From NCBI GenBank assembly GCA_023266475.1, contig JAHFQA010000004.1, positions 1-44,040 on the forward strand: DNA of 44,040 nucleotides. Reading direction: 5' to 3'. The stretch is from Candidatus Woesearchaeota archaeon (GTDB lineage Archaea; Nanobdellota; Nanobdellia; Woesearchaeales; GW2011-AR4). The notes under the pieces are model-generated. The model was not told the DNA's origin, made no database searches, and saw only the letters and a list, made by a program, of their open reading frames with translations. Below are positions 7,602 through 16,073 of this stretch, one piece after another. A program made the translations under genes and the position numbers. Every line of letters begins with the position of its first letter. Within the stretch, counting starts at the first letter, position 1.

Positions 7602-9071
7602 TCAGCCCTTGATATTTCCCAGAGGGAAAAGAGAAACAACAGGCAATGATATTCCAGCTTGTGCCAACGTGTCCACAACTTCATTAATATTCTTATACGC
7701 AAACCCTGCCTCTTCTGCTAATCCCGGCATTGATGTTGCTTTTACATAAATTCCCCTCTTTTCCATATCTTTTTGCAATTCCTCACCCCTAACTTTATGC
7801 TTTGCAGCAGCCCTTGACATTGTTCTTCCGCTTCCATGAGCTGTGCTTCCAAAAGTTTCATCCATTGCTTTTTGAGTTCCTACAAGCAAAAAGCTTCCGG
7901 TTTCCATTGAGCCACCTATAATGACAGGCTGTCCGGTGTCCTTATATAAATTTGCAAGCTCAGGATGATTCGGAGGAAAAGCCCTTGTGCTTCCTTTTCT
8001 GTGCACAATTAATTTTTTCTTTTTTCCGTCAACTATATGCTCTTCAAGTTTTGCAATGTTGTGCGCTACATCGTAGACCATGTGCATATCCAGTTTCTCC
8101 GCTTCTGTTTTGAACACTTTTGAAAATCCCTCCCGTATCCTGTGCAAAATCACTTGCCTGTTTGTGAATGCCATGTTTGCAGCGCAAGCCATAGCCTTGT
8201 AATAGTCCTGGCCTTCATTGCTCTGAAATGGCGCACATGCAAGTTCCCTGTCATAAACTTCAATTTTGTACTTTTTCATAGCACCTTCAAATATTCTCAA
8301 ATAATCAGTTCCAATCTGATGCCCAAATCCTCTTGAGCCGCAATGCACCATAATAACAACCTGCTCCGGCATATTTATTCCAAATTTTTCCGCAATTTTT
8401 CCATCAAAAATATTTTCTGCCCTCGCTACCTGAATTTCTAAATAATGGTTCCCAGATCCAAGAGTCCCTAATTGATTAATTCCTCTTTCCAGCGCTTTTG
8501 AGCTCACTTTTTCTGCATCAGCCCATTCTATTCTTCCATGGCCTTCTGTCCTTTCCATGTCTTCTTTCCATCCATAATTATTTTCTACACACCATTTTGA
8601 GCCATTCTCTATTATTTCTCTGAACTGATTTTTATTTGCACTAACAAATCCTCTTGCTCCAACACCAGAAGGGACTGTTTTGAACATAGTGTCGACTAGT
8701 TCTTTTAATTTTGGCTGGACTTCCTTGAAAGTTAAATTTGTAGTAACCAATCTCATTCCGCAATTTATGTCAAAGCCGATTCCTCCCGGAGAGATTACGC
8801 CTGTTTCCGAATCAAAAGCTGCTACTCCTCCAATTGGAAAACCGTAGCCCCAGTGCCCATCCGGCATACAGAATGAATACTTTTGGATTCCCGGCAGGCA
8901 TGCAACGTTAGTAACTTGGTTGAAAACTCCTGCATCCATATCGTCAAAAAGTTTTTTTGTCGCATAAATTCTTGCAGGAACTAACATACCTTTTTTGTAA
9001 GATGGTGGTATCTCCCAAACAACATCACTAATTTGCTTTACGTCTTTTGGTTTTTCAAAATTCTGTTCCAT
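7602..9071 (-). CDS. rtcB: RtcB, tRNA-splicing RNA ligase (3'-phosphate/5'-OH)
   Basis: A full-length 489-residue RtcB with no intein. It joins RNA 2',3'-cyclic phosphate or 3'-phosphate ends to 5'-OH ends using GTP and Mn; in archaea this seals spliced tRNA halves. Motifs: DGHWGYGFPIGG (71-82), the metal Cys in DINCGMR (C104), GSGNHYLE (H209), VHCGSRGFGH (H243), DVAHNIAK, GGSMETGSFLL, and the guanylylation site AHGSGR with H412. It follows the upstream gene by eight bases and so is probably cotranscribed with it. Archease is about 2 kb downstream on the same strand. Confidence 0.96.
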   Translation of the reverse strand: MEQNFEKPKDVKQISDVVWEIPPSYKKGMLVPARIYATKKLFDDMDAGVFNQVTNVACLPGIQKYSFCMPDGHWGYGFPIGGVAAFDSETGVISPGGIGFDINCGMRLVTTNLTFKEVQPKLKELVDTMFKTVPSGVGARGFVSANKNQFREIIENGSKWCVENNYGWKEDMERTEGHGRIEWADAEKVSSKALERGINQLGTLGSGNHYLEIQVARAENIFDGKIAEKFGINMPEQVVIMVHCGSRGFGHQIGTDYLRIFEGAMKKYKIEVYDRELACAPFQSNEGQDYYKAMACAANMAFTNRQVILHRIREGFSKVFKTEAEKLDMHMVYDVAHNIAKLEEHIVDGKKKKLIVHRKGSTRAFPPNHPELANLYKDTGQPVIIGGSMETGSFLLVGTQKAMDETFGSTAHGSGRTMSRAAAKHKVRGEELQKDMEKRGIYVKATSMPGLAEEAGFAYKNINEVVDTLAQAGISLPVVSLFPLGNIKG

Positions 9072-9079
9072 TCAATACC

Positions 9080-9826
9080 TCATTGATTTATTTTTAATAC
9101 TTTTAATTCAGCAAAAGGACCTTTTAATTCAGGTAATTTTTCTAATGGCACTAGATTGTACAAAAATCTTGGGCTCTTAGAGTTAACTACAACCCAGTGG
9201 CCAGTGTTAATATCAAAAACTAGTGTTGCATCATGGCCAACTTCTTCTGTTCCTACTCCTATAGCTGTATGTCTAAGGGACGTGTCTAATATTGCCTGGT
9301 CAAATGCTTCTCTTATATATATACCTGCTACTGTACAAATACCAGAGCCAGTTTCGTCGCCTTTCGGTTTGTAATGGGATAAACAACTCTCAAATTCTAG
9401 ATAAGCTTGATGATGTATCGATGGGTCCCTACCATTTTTTTCTGCTTCGAGTGCTAACTTCTGTGTTTTGTCCTTAACTGCCCCCAATGCCCATGAAGAA
9501 TTGTACGTCATTGAACCATTAATCGCTTCTGCTATCATTTCTAGCGATTCATTCAGCGGAGCAAAATTAGTCATAAATAAATTATCCCAAACTCCAATAT
9601 ATCTTTCAGCTAATTCTCTTTCCAAAACTGGACGAGCTATTTTGACTTTACGTTCTTGTGGAAAACCATAATTCTTAAGCTCAAGAGGGATATAAATTCC
9701 AATATCCCAAATATCAATTTCGCAATCGGTTCCTGATGCAAAATAATAAGATCTCCTCTCAAAATTATTGATTACTCTAATTTCAGTTAAACGCGATTCC
9801 AATTCTTCATTACATACTCTTTCCAT
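9080..9826 (-). CDS. Unknown protein, possible transglutaminase-like Cys-His hydrolase, in operon with rtcB
   Basis: A 248-residue soluble protein that I do not recognise as a whole. The C-terminal half has a Cys in a helix start (GSGICTVAGIYIREAF), then a His before a strand (GHDATLVFD), then HWVVVNSKSPRFL. That order and spacing resemble the Cys-His-Asp core of transglutaminase-like enzymes, with Asn where Asp is usual. The N-terminal half (ERRSYYFASGTDCEIDIWDIGIYIP) is also unassigned. The stop is eight bases before the RtcB ATG, so the pair is probably one transcript. A role in RNA repair or tRNA maturation is only implied by position. Confidence 0.5.
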   Translation of the reverse strand: MERVCNEELESRLTEIRVINNFERRSYYFASGTDCEIDIWDIGIYIPLELKNYGFPQERKVKIARPVLERELAERYIGVWDNLFMTNFAPLNESLEMIAEAINGSMTYNSSWALGAVKDKTQKLALEAEKNGRDPSIHHQAYLEFESCLSHYKPKGDETGSGICTVAGIYIREAFDQAILDTSLRHTAIGVGTEEVGHDATLVFDINTGHWVVVNSKSPRFLYNLVPLEKLPELKGPFAELKVLKINQ

Positions 9827-10149
9827 TTTAATTTATTTAATAGTTTAGGTATTAATCCCTTTAACTGTTACCTAAGGATCTTAAAAAATAATTATGCGTA
9901 GAATTTGCATTCCACGCACACTCTCTGCAAATATGACTTATTGCGAGCATGCGCAGCTGGTTTTGGTATAATTGCTATTTATTTAAACCTTGTGGTTTAT
10001 TTTCCATATTGCAACACTTTACTCGTAAAATGTTTTCTTTCAATATTAAAACAAAATAAATCTTGTGAGCTTTTTCACAAAGCATTTAAATCAAAAAATG
10101 GCTCGGATTTTTGCCGGCAATTAATTAAAACTCAAGGGAGGTGTCAGAT
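9827..10149. other. Intergenic stretch with hairpins and promoter elements
   Basis: No convincing gene is seen in these ~320 bases. They contain a 10-bp hairpin with one A-C mismatch at 9895-9918 (TGCGTAGAAT, loop TTGC, ATTCCACGCA), a CTGC...GCAG enclosed structure just after it (about 9932-9957), a TATA-like TTTATTTAAA at about 9976-9985, a short TTGTGA/TCACAA hairpin near 10060-10080, and a second TATA-like CATTTAAATC at 10083-10092 that suits the tiny gene starting at 10150. The 9895-9960 part is more GC-rich than its surroundings and could be a small RNA. Confidence 0.35.
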
Positions 10150-10197
10150 ATGGCAAAGAAGAAAAAAGAACAAATACAAGACCAATGCCAGTGCTAA
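10150..10197 (+). CDS. 15-residue CxC peptide with a very strong ribosome binding site
   Basis: An ORF of 16 codons (MAKKKKEQIQDQCQC, then TAA). It is preceded by GGGAGGTG at 10135-10142, seven bases before the ATG and a near-perfect match to the 16S rRNA tail. An upstream TATA-like CATTTAAATC (10083-10092) would start the transcript near 10112. T-rich DNA follows (10216-10258). The peptide has a basic N-terminus and ends in Cys-x-Cys, a possible metal or redox site. No homologue is recognised. The case for a real gene is the promoter/ribosome-binding-site/stop arrangement, since so short a frame has no statistical weight alone. Confidence 0.45.
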   Translation: MAKKKKEQIQDQCQC

Positions 10198-10436
10198 TAG
10201 CATTGAATTGACATTTATTTTAAATTATCTCCTTCTTTTATTTTTTTATTCTTTATATTAAGGGTGCTACTGTAAAGTTCTTCAGATAAGGTATTTAACA
10301 CTGTACAATCATTTCATATACCAATACTGATTATACTTATAGGTAAATGTTTTGTGAGGAGTTGGCAATAAGATTGAAGCAGAATTATAGATAAAAAACA
10401 TAACCAATCCATGTCTTGCCAGCATTTTGGCATAAA

Positions 10437-10444
10437 TTTAAATA
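10437..10444 (+). promoter_or_regulatory. TATA box of the OB-fold gene
   Basis: TTTAAATA lies about 25 bases upstream of the ATG at 10469, with a TGCCA/TGGCA hairpin just before it (10416-10431). The spacing predicts that transcription starts at or within a few bases of the ATG, so the mRNA is probably leaderless. No ribosome binding site is present, in agreement. Confidence 0.6.
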
Positions 10445-10468
10445 TAAATTAAATAAATCAATCATAAA

Positions 10469-10888
10469 ATGCAAGTAAAAGACCTAAAGCCAAGGCAAGG
10501 CAATGTTGACATTATTGTTGATGTAGTTGATGTAGGCGAAGCCAGGGAATTCCAGAAGTTTGGAAAGCCAGGCAGAGTTTCAAATGCAATTGCTAAGGAC
10601 GAAACAGGCGACATAAAGCTTACATTATGGAATGAAGATATTGAAAGAGTTCATTCCGGCGACAAAGTTCATTTGACAAACGGATACGTCAACGAATGGC
10701 AAGGGGAGATGCAGCTTACAACAGGAAGGATGGGCAAATTGGAAATTGTGGGTAAAGCAGATGCCGAGTTGAATAAAGGGCCAGATTCTACAATAAGAAC
10801 CAATATTCCGACAGAAAAAAGCGATGACGAAGAAATTAATGTTGAAGAAGAAGATGTAGAAGATGCCAATGATGATGAAGAGATTTAA
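10469..10888 (+). CDS. Single-stranded nucleic-acid-binding OB-fold protein (RPA/SSB-like)
   Basis: A 139-residue protein with one OB fold over about residues 1-95. DLKPRQGNVDIIVDVVDVGE, the basic loop FGKPGRVSNA, the strand DIKLTLWNEDIERVHSGDKV and the last strand KLEIVG match archaeal single-OB SSB/RPA proteins of the kind related to human SOSS-B. A strongly acidic C-terminal tail follows (KSDDEEINVEEEDVED and on), like the protein-interaction tails of bacterial and crenarchaeal SSBs. It stands alone with its own leaderless promoter. It should bind single-stranded DNA during replication and repair. Confidence 0.85.
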   Translation: MQVKDLKPRQGNVDIIVDVVDVGEAREFQKFGKPGRVSNAIAKDETGDIKLTLWNEDIERVHSGDKVHLTNGYVNEWQGEMQLTTGRMGKLEIVGKADAELNKGPDSTIRTNIPTEKSDDEEINVEEEDVEDANDDEEI

Positions 10889-10966
10889 TTATTTCATTTC
10901 TTGAATGGTATTTTCTCAATAATCTTTCTAATAAAAATTAAATTCATGAAACACAAATAGAAAGTA

Positions 10967-10976
10967 TTTTAAATTA
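10967..10976 (+). promoter_or_regulatory. TATA box of the structured RNA
   Basis: TTTTAAATTA lies about 25-28 bases before the first G of the structured RNA at 11001. This places the expected start exactly at the GGGC that pairs with the GCCC at the RNA's 3' end, so promoter and structure support each other. Confidence 0.6.
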
Positions 10977-11000
10977 TTATCTTGTTCTTGATTTTTGGTT

Positions 11001-11227
11001 GGGCAGCTTATGGGGATTCTATAAGCATTGTTTATAGGACCAGAACGGTAGCTCAGCCTGAGAAGGAAGCTAAAAGTCTTCGGCTATGGAGAGCACACAA
11101 CTTTTGATGTTGGCTTAAACGGCTGAAGACCGTGGTGAAAGGTTCACGTTTAGTGTACTTCCACAATCATGGATTCAAAACAACCTTAAAAAAGGTTTGC
11201 TGAAAGTTCCATCCGCCCCATTTTTTT
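11001..11227 (+). ncRNA. Unassigned structured RNA, about 220 nt, own promoter and T-tract terminator
   Basis: No reading frame fits here, but pairings are dense. GGGC 11001-11004 pairs with GCCC 11215-11218. GCTTAT 11006-11011 pairs with ATAAGC 11021-11026. ACCA 11039-11042 and CG 11046-11047 pair with TGGT 11133-11136 and CG 11131-11132, closing a junction. Inside it, TAGCT 11049-11053 pairs with AGCTA 11068-11072, capped by CCT-GAGA-AGG, and GTCTTCGGCT 11076-11085 pairs with GGCTGAAGAC 11121-11130. ATGGA-TTCA 11169-11177 pairs with TGAA 11201-11204 and TCCAT 11208-11212, enclosing AACCTT/AAGGTT with an AAAA loop. Seven T follow at 11221-11227. The 11054-11070 hairpin recalls SRP helix 8, but the layout does not match SRP, RNase P, 5S or tRNA. 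Confidence 0.65.
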
Positions 11228-11229
11228 AA

Positions 11230-13404
11230 TCAACCTACAGTTGCTACCAGAATTCTTCCAGCAATTATATTAAACAATAGCATTACAGACCCTGATATAA
11301 AAACATAAAGCAAAGTGCTTCTGATTAAATTATTCCCAAGTTGGTACCTCTCGTTTAACTTATCAGAGCCGTTTTCAACGCCGTTTGCAATAACGGTCAA
11401 TATAAAAGTGATTTGCACAACATAAATTCCCACTATAAGCTGAAAGTAGTATGTCGGAATGCCTTCTCCAAATAATCCAAGAATTCCAGTTGGAGCAGCT
11501 GCACCTTCGCCGCCGACATTTGAAGTGACTTGCTGCAATGAAGTGCTTAACTTTCCCAGAATTGTGGTAATCATAGAAGTAATTCCAATGACAACGCCAG
11601 CAATTGCAGGCGTCAAAAACTTAATCTGGGAATGCATTGAGGAAATTATGTCAGCCATCAGGTCTTTTAGCCTCTCATTAACCTTGTGAATTTCTTTGAT
11701 ATACCTTGCAACATTAGTCAATGCCTGCGCAGCAATCAAAGGGCCCTTTTTTATTGCCTGTGTCAAAACTTTCATAGAACTCTCAATCAAATTGCTTGGA
11801 AATGAAACTAACGCGCCATGCATTGGATCAAATATTGCTTTATCAATACTCATTCCTAATCTTCTTATGTTTAAACTTACCAACTGGAAAAAGCTTCCTG
11901 AAACTGTCCCTTCCATGATATCAGCGACTTTGCCAACAGCAATTTCAACAGGAAGATTGTCTCCAAGCCTATTTCCAAGCTGAAACAAGGCGCTTGCAAA
12001 CTCAAGCTCAAGCTGCTTTGCTTTCTCCCTTATTTTAATGATATTTTTTGACTTAAGCCTGTAATATAATCCAATTGCAAGCCCAAAGCTTAAAGGAATA
12101 AAAAGGCTTGCTAATGCTGCGCCCAAACCATAAGGGCCCCTGTTAAGTGAATCTCCCCTGTATTCCAAAAAGCAATATTTCTGCTTGCACGACGACGTTA
12201 AATCATCTCCGCCAATCCCAAAATCAGGAATTCCCAATGCATGGAATATTAAAGGGCTCAATCCAATCAAAAAAAATAAAACTCCAACAAAAATACTAAT
12301 AATCATTGGAGTAACCTGCAATTCCTGGTTTCCAATTCTTATTATTAGATTTCTGTATTTTTTCAGCTCTGGGTTTTCCTCGGCAATATCGGTATCGCCG
12401 TAGCCAGTTGGCCTTTTAGATAGAATATTTTTTCCAAGATAATATACAACAACTGTTAAAATTACGTTGTAGATAACTGCAAGATGGTACCATTGCACCT
12501 CTTCCATAAAGCTCACAACTAGAGGCAAGATTACTAAGCCAAGGATTGGCAGTATTATTCCAAGCATATGCAGCATCGTAATCGGATTTTGAAGGTTGTG
12601 TGTATAATGAAGCATTTTTTCATAGGTTTCGTCAAGAATCACATCCAATGATTTGTCTAAAGCATTTAACCTCCTCGACTCGTCACCTTCATACAGAGAA
12701 CTCTCAATTAAGTGAAAGGCTTCAATAAACTCAAGATTCCACTTTTTCCATGTTTCAAGGTACATATCAAGGGATTCCTTTACAGAGGAATATTTTTCTG
12801 TCTCGACATCCCACAGCACTTTTTTCAAATCAAGCGACAATGGAGGCGAAAGGTGCTGGCTTGCGAATTCAATTGCATTTTCAAGGTTAGAGGTATGCCT
12901 CATATAGGTCACAGTGTAGAATACGCAAAGAACCATTTGGTTGCTTGCCTTCAGGCGCCAGTTATTTGCAAGAAACTCAGGAATTTTTCCACATGGCCTT
13001 ATCATAACCAATGCCCCAATCAAAAATAAAAAAACAAAAAATGTTGACTGGAATATCAAGTATGCAAGCAATGGAATAAAAATTGCAATAACCGAAGGAA
13101 GCAAAAATGAAAAGGAAACTGCTCCTGAAGGCGTTATCTTAAGGTGAATGATGTCGATTGCCTCCTGTAATTCATTTGCCCTTTGTTGCCCGGGCTTTAT
13201 CCTCAGGATTTTCTCGCTTAGGTTGCATAATTTCTCGTACAAACTCATGTGTTTAGGCAAAAATTCTGCCTTGAATTCTTGGTATTCCCTAGTTGTGGGC
13301 TGAGGCGCAGATTTTTCGAATTTTGCTCCCAGCTCTTTCTCCAAGTGCCTCTTATAAATCTCCATCAATGACAGAAGCTTTTGCTTATCTAATTCCGATG
13401 GCAT
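11230..13404 (-). CDS. TadC/FlaJ-like membrane protein of an archaeal type IV pilus/secretion system
   Basis: A 724-residue polytopic protein with two type II secretion F (T2SSF) modules. Hydrophobic segments lie near residues 103-134, 272-320 and 365-385 (first unit), and 425-447, 595-616, 648-670 and 690-718 (second unit). Large cytoplasmic helical loops lie between them, and a helical N-terminus (about 90 residues) precedes the first. Such proteins are the inner-membrane platform that the assembly ATPase works on; the double-module form is typical of archaeal pili and adhesion systems. The ATPase gene is immediately upstream, 66 bases away. No pilin or prepilin peptidase gene is in the window. 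Confidence 0.85.
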   Translation of the reverse strand: MPSELDKQKLLSLMEIYKRHLEKELGAKFEKSAPQPTTREYQEFKAEFLPKHMSLYEKLCNLSEKILRIKPGQQRANELQEAIDIIHLKITPSGAVSFSFLLPSVIAIFIPLLAYLIFQSTFFVFLFLIGALVMIRPCGKIPEFLANNWRLKASNQMVLCVFYTVTYMRHTSNLENAIEFASQHLSPPLSLDLKKVLWDVETEKYSSVKESLDMYLETWKKWNLEFIEAFHLIESSLYEGDESRRLNALDKSLDVILDETYEKMLHYTHNLQNPITMLHMLGIILPILGLVILPLVVSFMEEVQWYHLAVIYNVILTVVVYYLGKNILSKRPTGYGDTDIAEENPELKKYRNLIIRIGNQELQVTPMIISIFVGVLFFLIGLSPLIFHALGIPDFGIGGDDLTSSCKQKYCFLEYRGDSLNRGPYGLGAALASLFIPLSFGLAIGLYYRLKSKNIIKIREKAKQLELEFASALFQLGNRLGDNLPVEIAVGKVADIMEGTVSGSFFQLVSLNIRRLGMSIDKAIFDPMHGALVSFPSNLIESSMKVLTQAIKKGPLIAAQALTNVARYIKEIHKVNERLKDLMADIISSMHSQIKFLTPAIAGVVIGITSMITTILGKLSTSLQQVTSNVGGEGAAAPTGILGLFGEGIPTYYFQLIVGIYVVQITFILTVIANGVENGSDKLNERYQLGNNLIRSTLLYVFISGSVMLLFNIIAGRILVATVG

Positions 13405-13470
13405 AAGTTAGAAATTTTCCATTCACCTCTTTTTCTAATCATTTTATTTGCTATTCTATAAAACACAAAA

Positions 13471-15774
13471 TCAAAGCTTGCTGTGGAAATCCATCTTTTT
13501 GACATGTCTTTTAAGCCATTCATTCCATTCAAAAAAAATTCTTTTTGAGTCAGGAGTGCCAACTTCTTCCTTTATCTTTTCAGAGAGCTTGTGGAACTGA
13601 TCATTGCTTTGTATTACAAAATCTGCCTCAAGCAAATCAGGGTTATTGCTTTTTGCTGAGAAGTCAACCAAAGTTTCCTTTATTTTTGCCCTTAAGGTTA
13701 TGTTATCCCAAACACCATCCCAATTGCCTGCCCATTCCTTTACATTGCCAGCAATTGCCTTAAGAATTTCAGAGTCTCCATTAATAAGCTCCTCGCTTGT
13801 TTGAAGCTCGTCTTTTTTAGAGTCATATTTCATCAGATCTACAAATCCTTTCTCCACTAAAGGATCTTCCTCCCAATGCTTTCTTACTTCTGTAATTTGT
13901 GTAACTCTTCTCCACCGATGCAAGCCGTCTGCGCTTCTCACAGGATTTGCGACTACAATTACATCTGTTGCCTTAAAGCTTGTTCTCGGCACTTGCAGGT
14001 CATTAACAACCCTGTCAAATACTCCGTAAGGTGAATCGCCATGAATTGTTCCAGCTACTATATTAGCAAGTGCTCCAATTCTCATTGCTTCATATAAGGC
14101 AAGCGCTTCCTTGCTCCTTATTTCTCCTATTATCAGGGCAGAATCCCCCATCCTTAACGTTGCCCTAATCCCTTCATCTGCAGGAACTTCGCTTGTTCCT
14201 CTTGTCAAGGCAGCAGCTATTTTCAGAGACTGAATATTATAGCCCAATTTTCTTAACGAATCTGTCGGTAATTCCAAAGTATCTTCTATTGTGATAACAC
14301 GATATTTTCTCATTAGCTCAACCAAGACTGCACCAAGCAAGCTTGTTTTTCCAGCACTCCTTGTTCCTGCAATTAGCATAGATCTTGAGCCATCTATCAA
14401 AAAGCTCAAAATTCCAGCTGCTAAAGGATTCATCATCTTATTTTTTATGTATAGCGGCAAAGTCCATGGCTTGTCACGGTGCCTTCTGAAAGCATATGCT
14501 AATCCGCTTGGATTTAAGGGAGGTGCAACTACCGCAATTCTAGCGTTTGCTCCTGGAATGCTCAGCTCTGTATCAAGAATTGGATTTGCTTCATCCAAAG
14601 GCCTTCCTGAAATCAACCTGAGTTTTGATGCCCAAGACTCAGCTTCCAGAAAAGTCGGGACAATGTTTGTCTTGCAGTCTGCATAATCCTGATGCACTAT
14701 AAACATTGGATTTTCTCCCATTGGAGAGTTTATTGTAATGTCCTGAACTTTCTCGTCCTGTAAAAGCACCTCAATCAATCCAAATCCAACTGTGTACCTT
14801 ACTAAAATTTTAGTCATCTCATCAATCTCCGCTGATGTCACCTTCAAATTTCGGTAATTGACAAGCTCCTCAATCAAATCAGAGCCAATGTTGTAAAATA
14901 CCTGCCTCATCCTTTCAGGATCAATAAATTCCTGCCTCGTGGGCTTGTGCTCTGCCATAATCTTTCTTGCAGTGTCAACAATTTCATATTTCTCTTCGCT
15001 AAGCTTGAATTCCGGCGGCATTAAATGGTATAAATATTGAACATTATCTGGCAATTCAAAAATTGTGACTTCTGTGTTCCTGTCTATATTGTAGCTGTCA
15101 ATTTCCTCGCCATCAGAAGGAAAATTAGCCATCAGTTTCGTAAACATAAAATCAGGCCTGATGTCAGGAGTGAATAGCCGTCTGTAAACAGTGCGCTCAT
15201 TCACCTTGTAGCCTGACAAATAAGGCTTCGCAGCTTCTATTATCTTGGTTTTTTCCATCAAGCTCATCAAAAATTGCAGAACTGAAGCAAATTTCTTTGA
15301 GCATTGCGAATAAGCCTGATCAAGCGATCTGTCACTTTTAATTTTTTCATCCCTTAATGCTCTCTTGAGCTCAACATATGCCCCTATTGGATCTCTTTTT
15401 AGCAGGTCTCCAATAGTCTCTTGAATTATTGCATACCACCGTGCAGCCCATCTGGAGCAATTCGGGTCTGCCAAAAAATTAGTGTAACTTAATAAATCCC
15501 TTTTCTTTGTGAGTTGTGAATAGAGTTTAGCAATCTCCTGAACCATTAGAACTTGGTTGTAATCATACTCATAATTCCTCTTTTGAGTGTAAACAATTTT
15601 TGTAACATTTCCAGCTTCTGCAAGTATGTCAACAGTCCTTGACATGCACACAGGGTCATCTTCCAAAGAGGGTATCTGATTGTATTGCTCTAAATCAATC
15701 AGAAGTATTGTTTCCTCGCCCTCCCTAAGTACATCATATGTAAATGGTTTTTTTGTTTCTCCAAATAATGCCAT
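13471..15774 (-). CDS. Type IV pilus/secretion ATPase (TadA/GspE/VirB11 family)
   Basis: A 767-residue secretion ATPase. The C-terminal engine shows Walker A GTRSAGKT (470-477), the Asp box TIEDTLEL (around 496-502), Walker B ALIIGEIR (546-553) and the His box AGTIHGD (574-580). Before it lies an N2-type domain (about 290-440, FGLIEVLLQDEKVQDITINS). The first ~280 residues are an archaeal-type N-terminal extension. A further ~150 residues follow the core, longer than in FlaI/ArlI. It powers pilus or adhesin assembly through the TadC-like protein downstream. AGAGGA lies just before the ATG as a ribosome binding site. This is not the archaellum set, since no arl genes are adjacent. Confidence 0.92.
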   Translation of the reverse strand: MALFGETKKPFTYDVLREGEETILLIDLEQYNQIPSLEDDPVCMSRTVDILAEAGNVTKIVYTQKRNYEYDYNQVLMVQEIAKLYSQLTKKRDLLSYTNFLADPNCSRWAARWYAIIQETIGDLLKRDPIGAYVELKRALRDEKIKSDRSLDQAYSQCSKKFASVLQFLMSLMEKTKIIEAAKPYLSGYKVNERTVYRRLFTPDIRPDFMFTKLMANFPSDGEEIDSYNIDRNTEVTIFELPDNVQYLYHLMPPEFKLSEEKYEIVDTARKIMAEHKPTRQEFIDPERMRQVFYNIGSDLIEELVNYRNLKVTSAEIDEMTKILVRYTVGFGLIEVLLQDEKVQDITINSPMGENPMFIVHQDYADCKTNIVPTFLEAESWASKLRLISGRPLDEANPILDTELSIPGANARIAVVAPPLNPSGLAYAFRRHRDKPWTLPLYIKNKMMNPLAAGILSFLIDGSRSMLIAGTRSAGKTSLLGAVLVELMRKYRVITIEDTLELPTDSLRKLGYNIQSLKIAAALTRGTSEVPADEGIRATLRMGDSALIIGEIRSKEALALYEAMRIGALANIVAGTIHGDSPYGVFDRVVNDLQVPRTSFKATDVIVVANPVRSADGLHRWRRVTQITEVRKHWEEDPLVEKGFVDLMKYDSKKDELQTSEELINGDSEILKAIAGNVKEWAGNWDGVWDNITLRAKIKETLVDFSAKSNNPDLLEADFVIQSNDQFHKLSEKIKEEVGTPDSKRIFFEWNEWLKRHVKKMDFHSKL

Positions 15775-16073
15775 TGACTTTCCTCTTTTTTGAAATTAAT
15801 TTTTTATTGAATTTATTTCATTGTTTTATCTTTTAGTATTTTATTGGTTCATTAAAATTTTGTTTAATTTTTAATTTTTAATGTATTTTTTGTCCAATAT
15901 AGTTCTGAATTGATTTTTATGAATGTGAATTTTATGCTTATTGTTATTATTTGCAACCATTCCTAGCGCATTACACGTCTTTGCCATTAATTCTATAATA
16001 TTGAAAAAATATTGAATTTTCCTCTAATTATCAACCGTCATTAAAATTTGTCGTAAATGTTAATTTCATCAAT
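15775..16073. other. AT-rich intergenic region, no gene seen
   Basis: About 300 bases with long T and A runs upstream of the secretion ATPase gene. I see no reading frame, tRNA or strong inverted repeat. It must hold the promoter of the ATPase/TadC operon (minus strand), for which several TATA-like AT blocks are candidates (around 15815-15900), but none can be chosen from sequence alone. Confidence 0.4.

Noticed and set aside
7602-9071. Possible intein in RtcB, as is common in archaeal rtcB
   Set aside because: The protein is of normal length and its active-site blocks are uninterrupted.
9905-10261. 118-codon plus-strand ORF
   Set aside because: Low-complexity, Cys/Phe/Leu-rich translation crossing promoter-like and hairpin DNA; the tiny 10150 gene in another frame with a strong ribosome binding site explains the region better.
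11046-11058. GGTAGCTCAGCCTG looks like the D arm of a tRNA
   Set aside because: No acceptor, anticodon or T arm can be placed around it, even with an intron; the bases pair instead within a local hairpin of the larger RNA.
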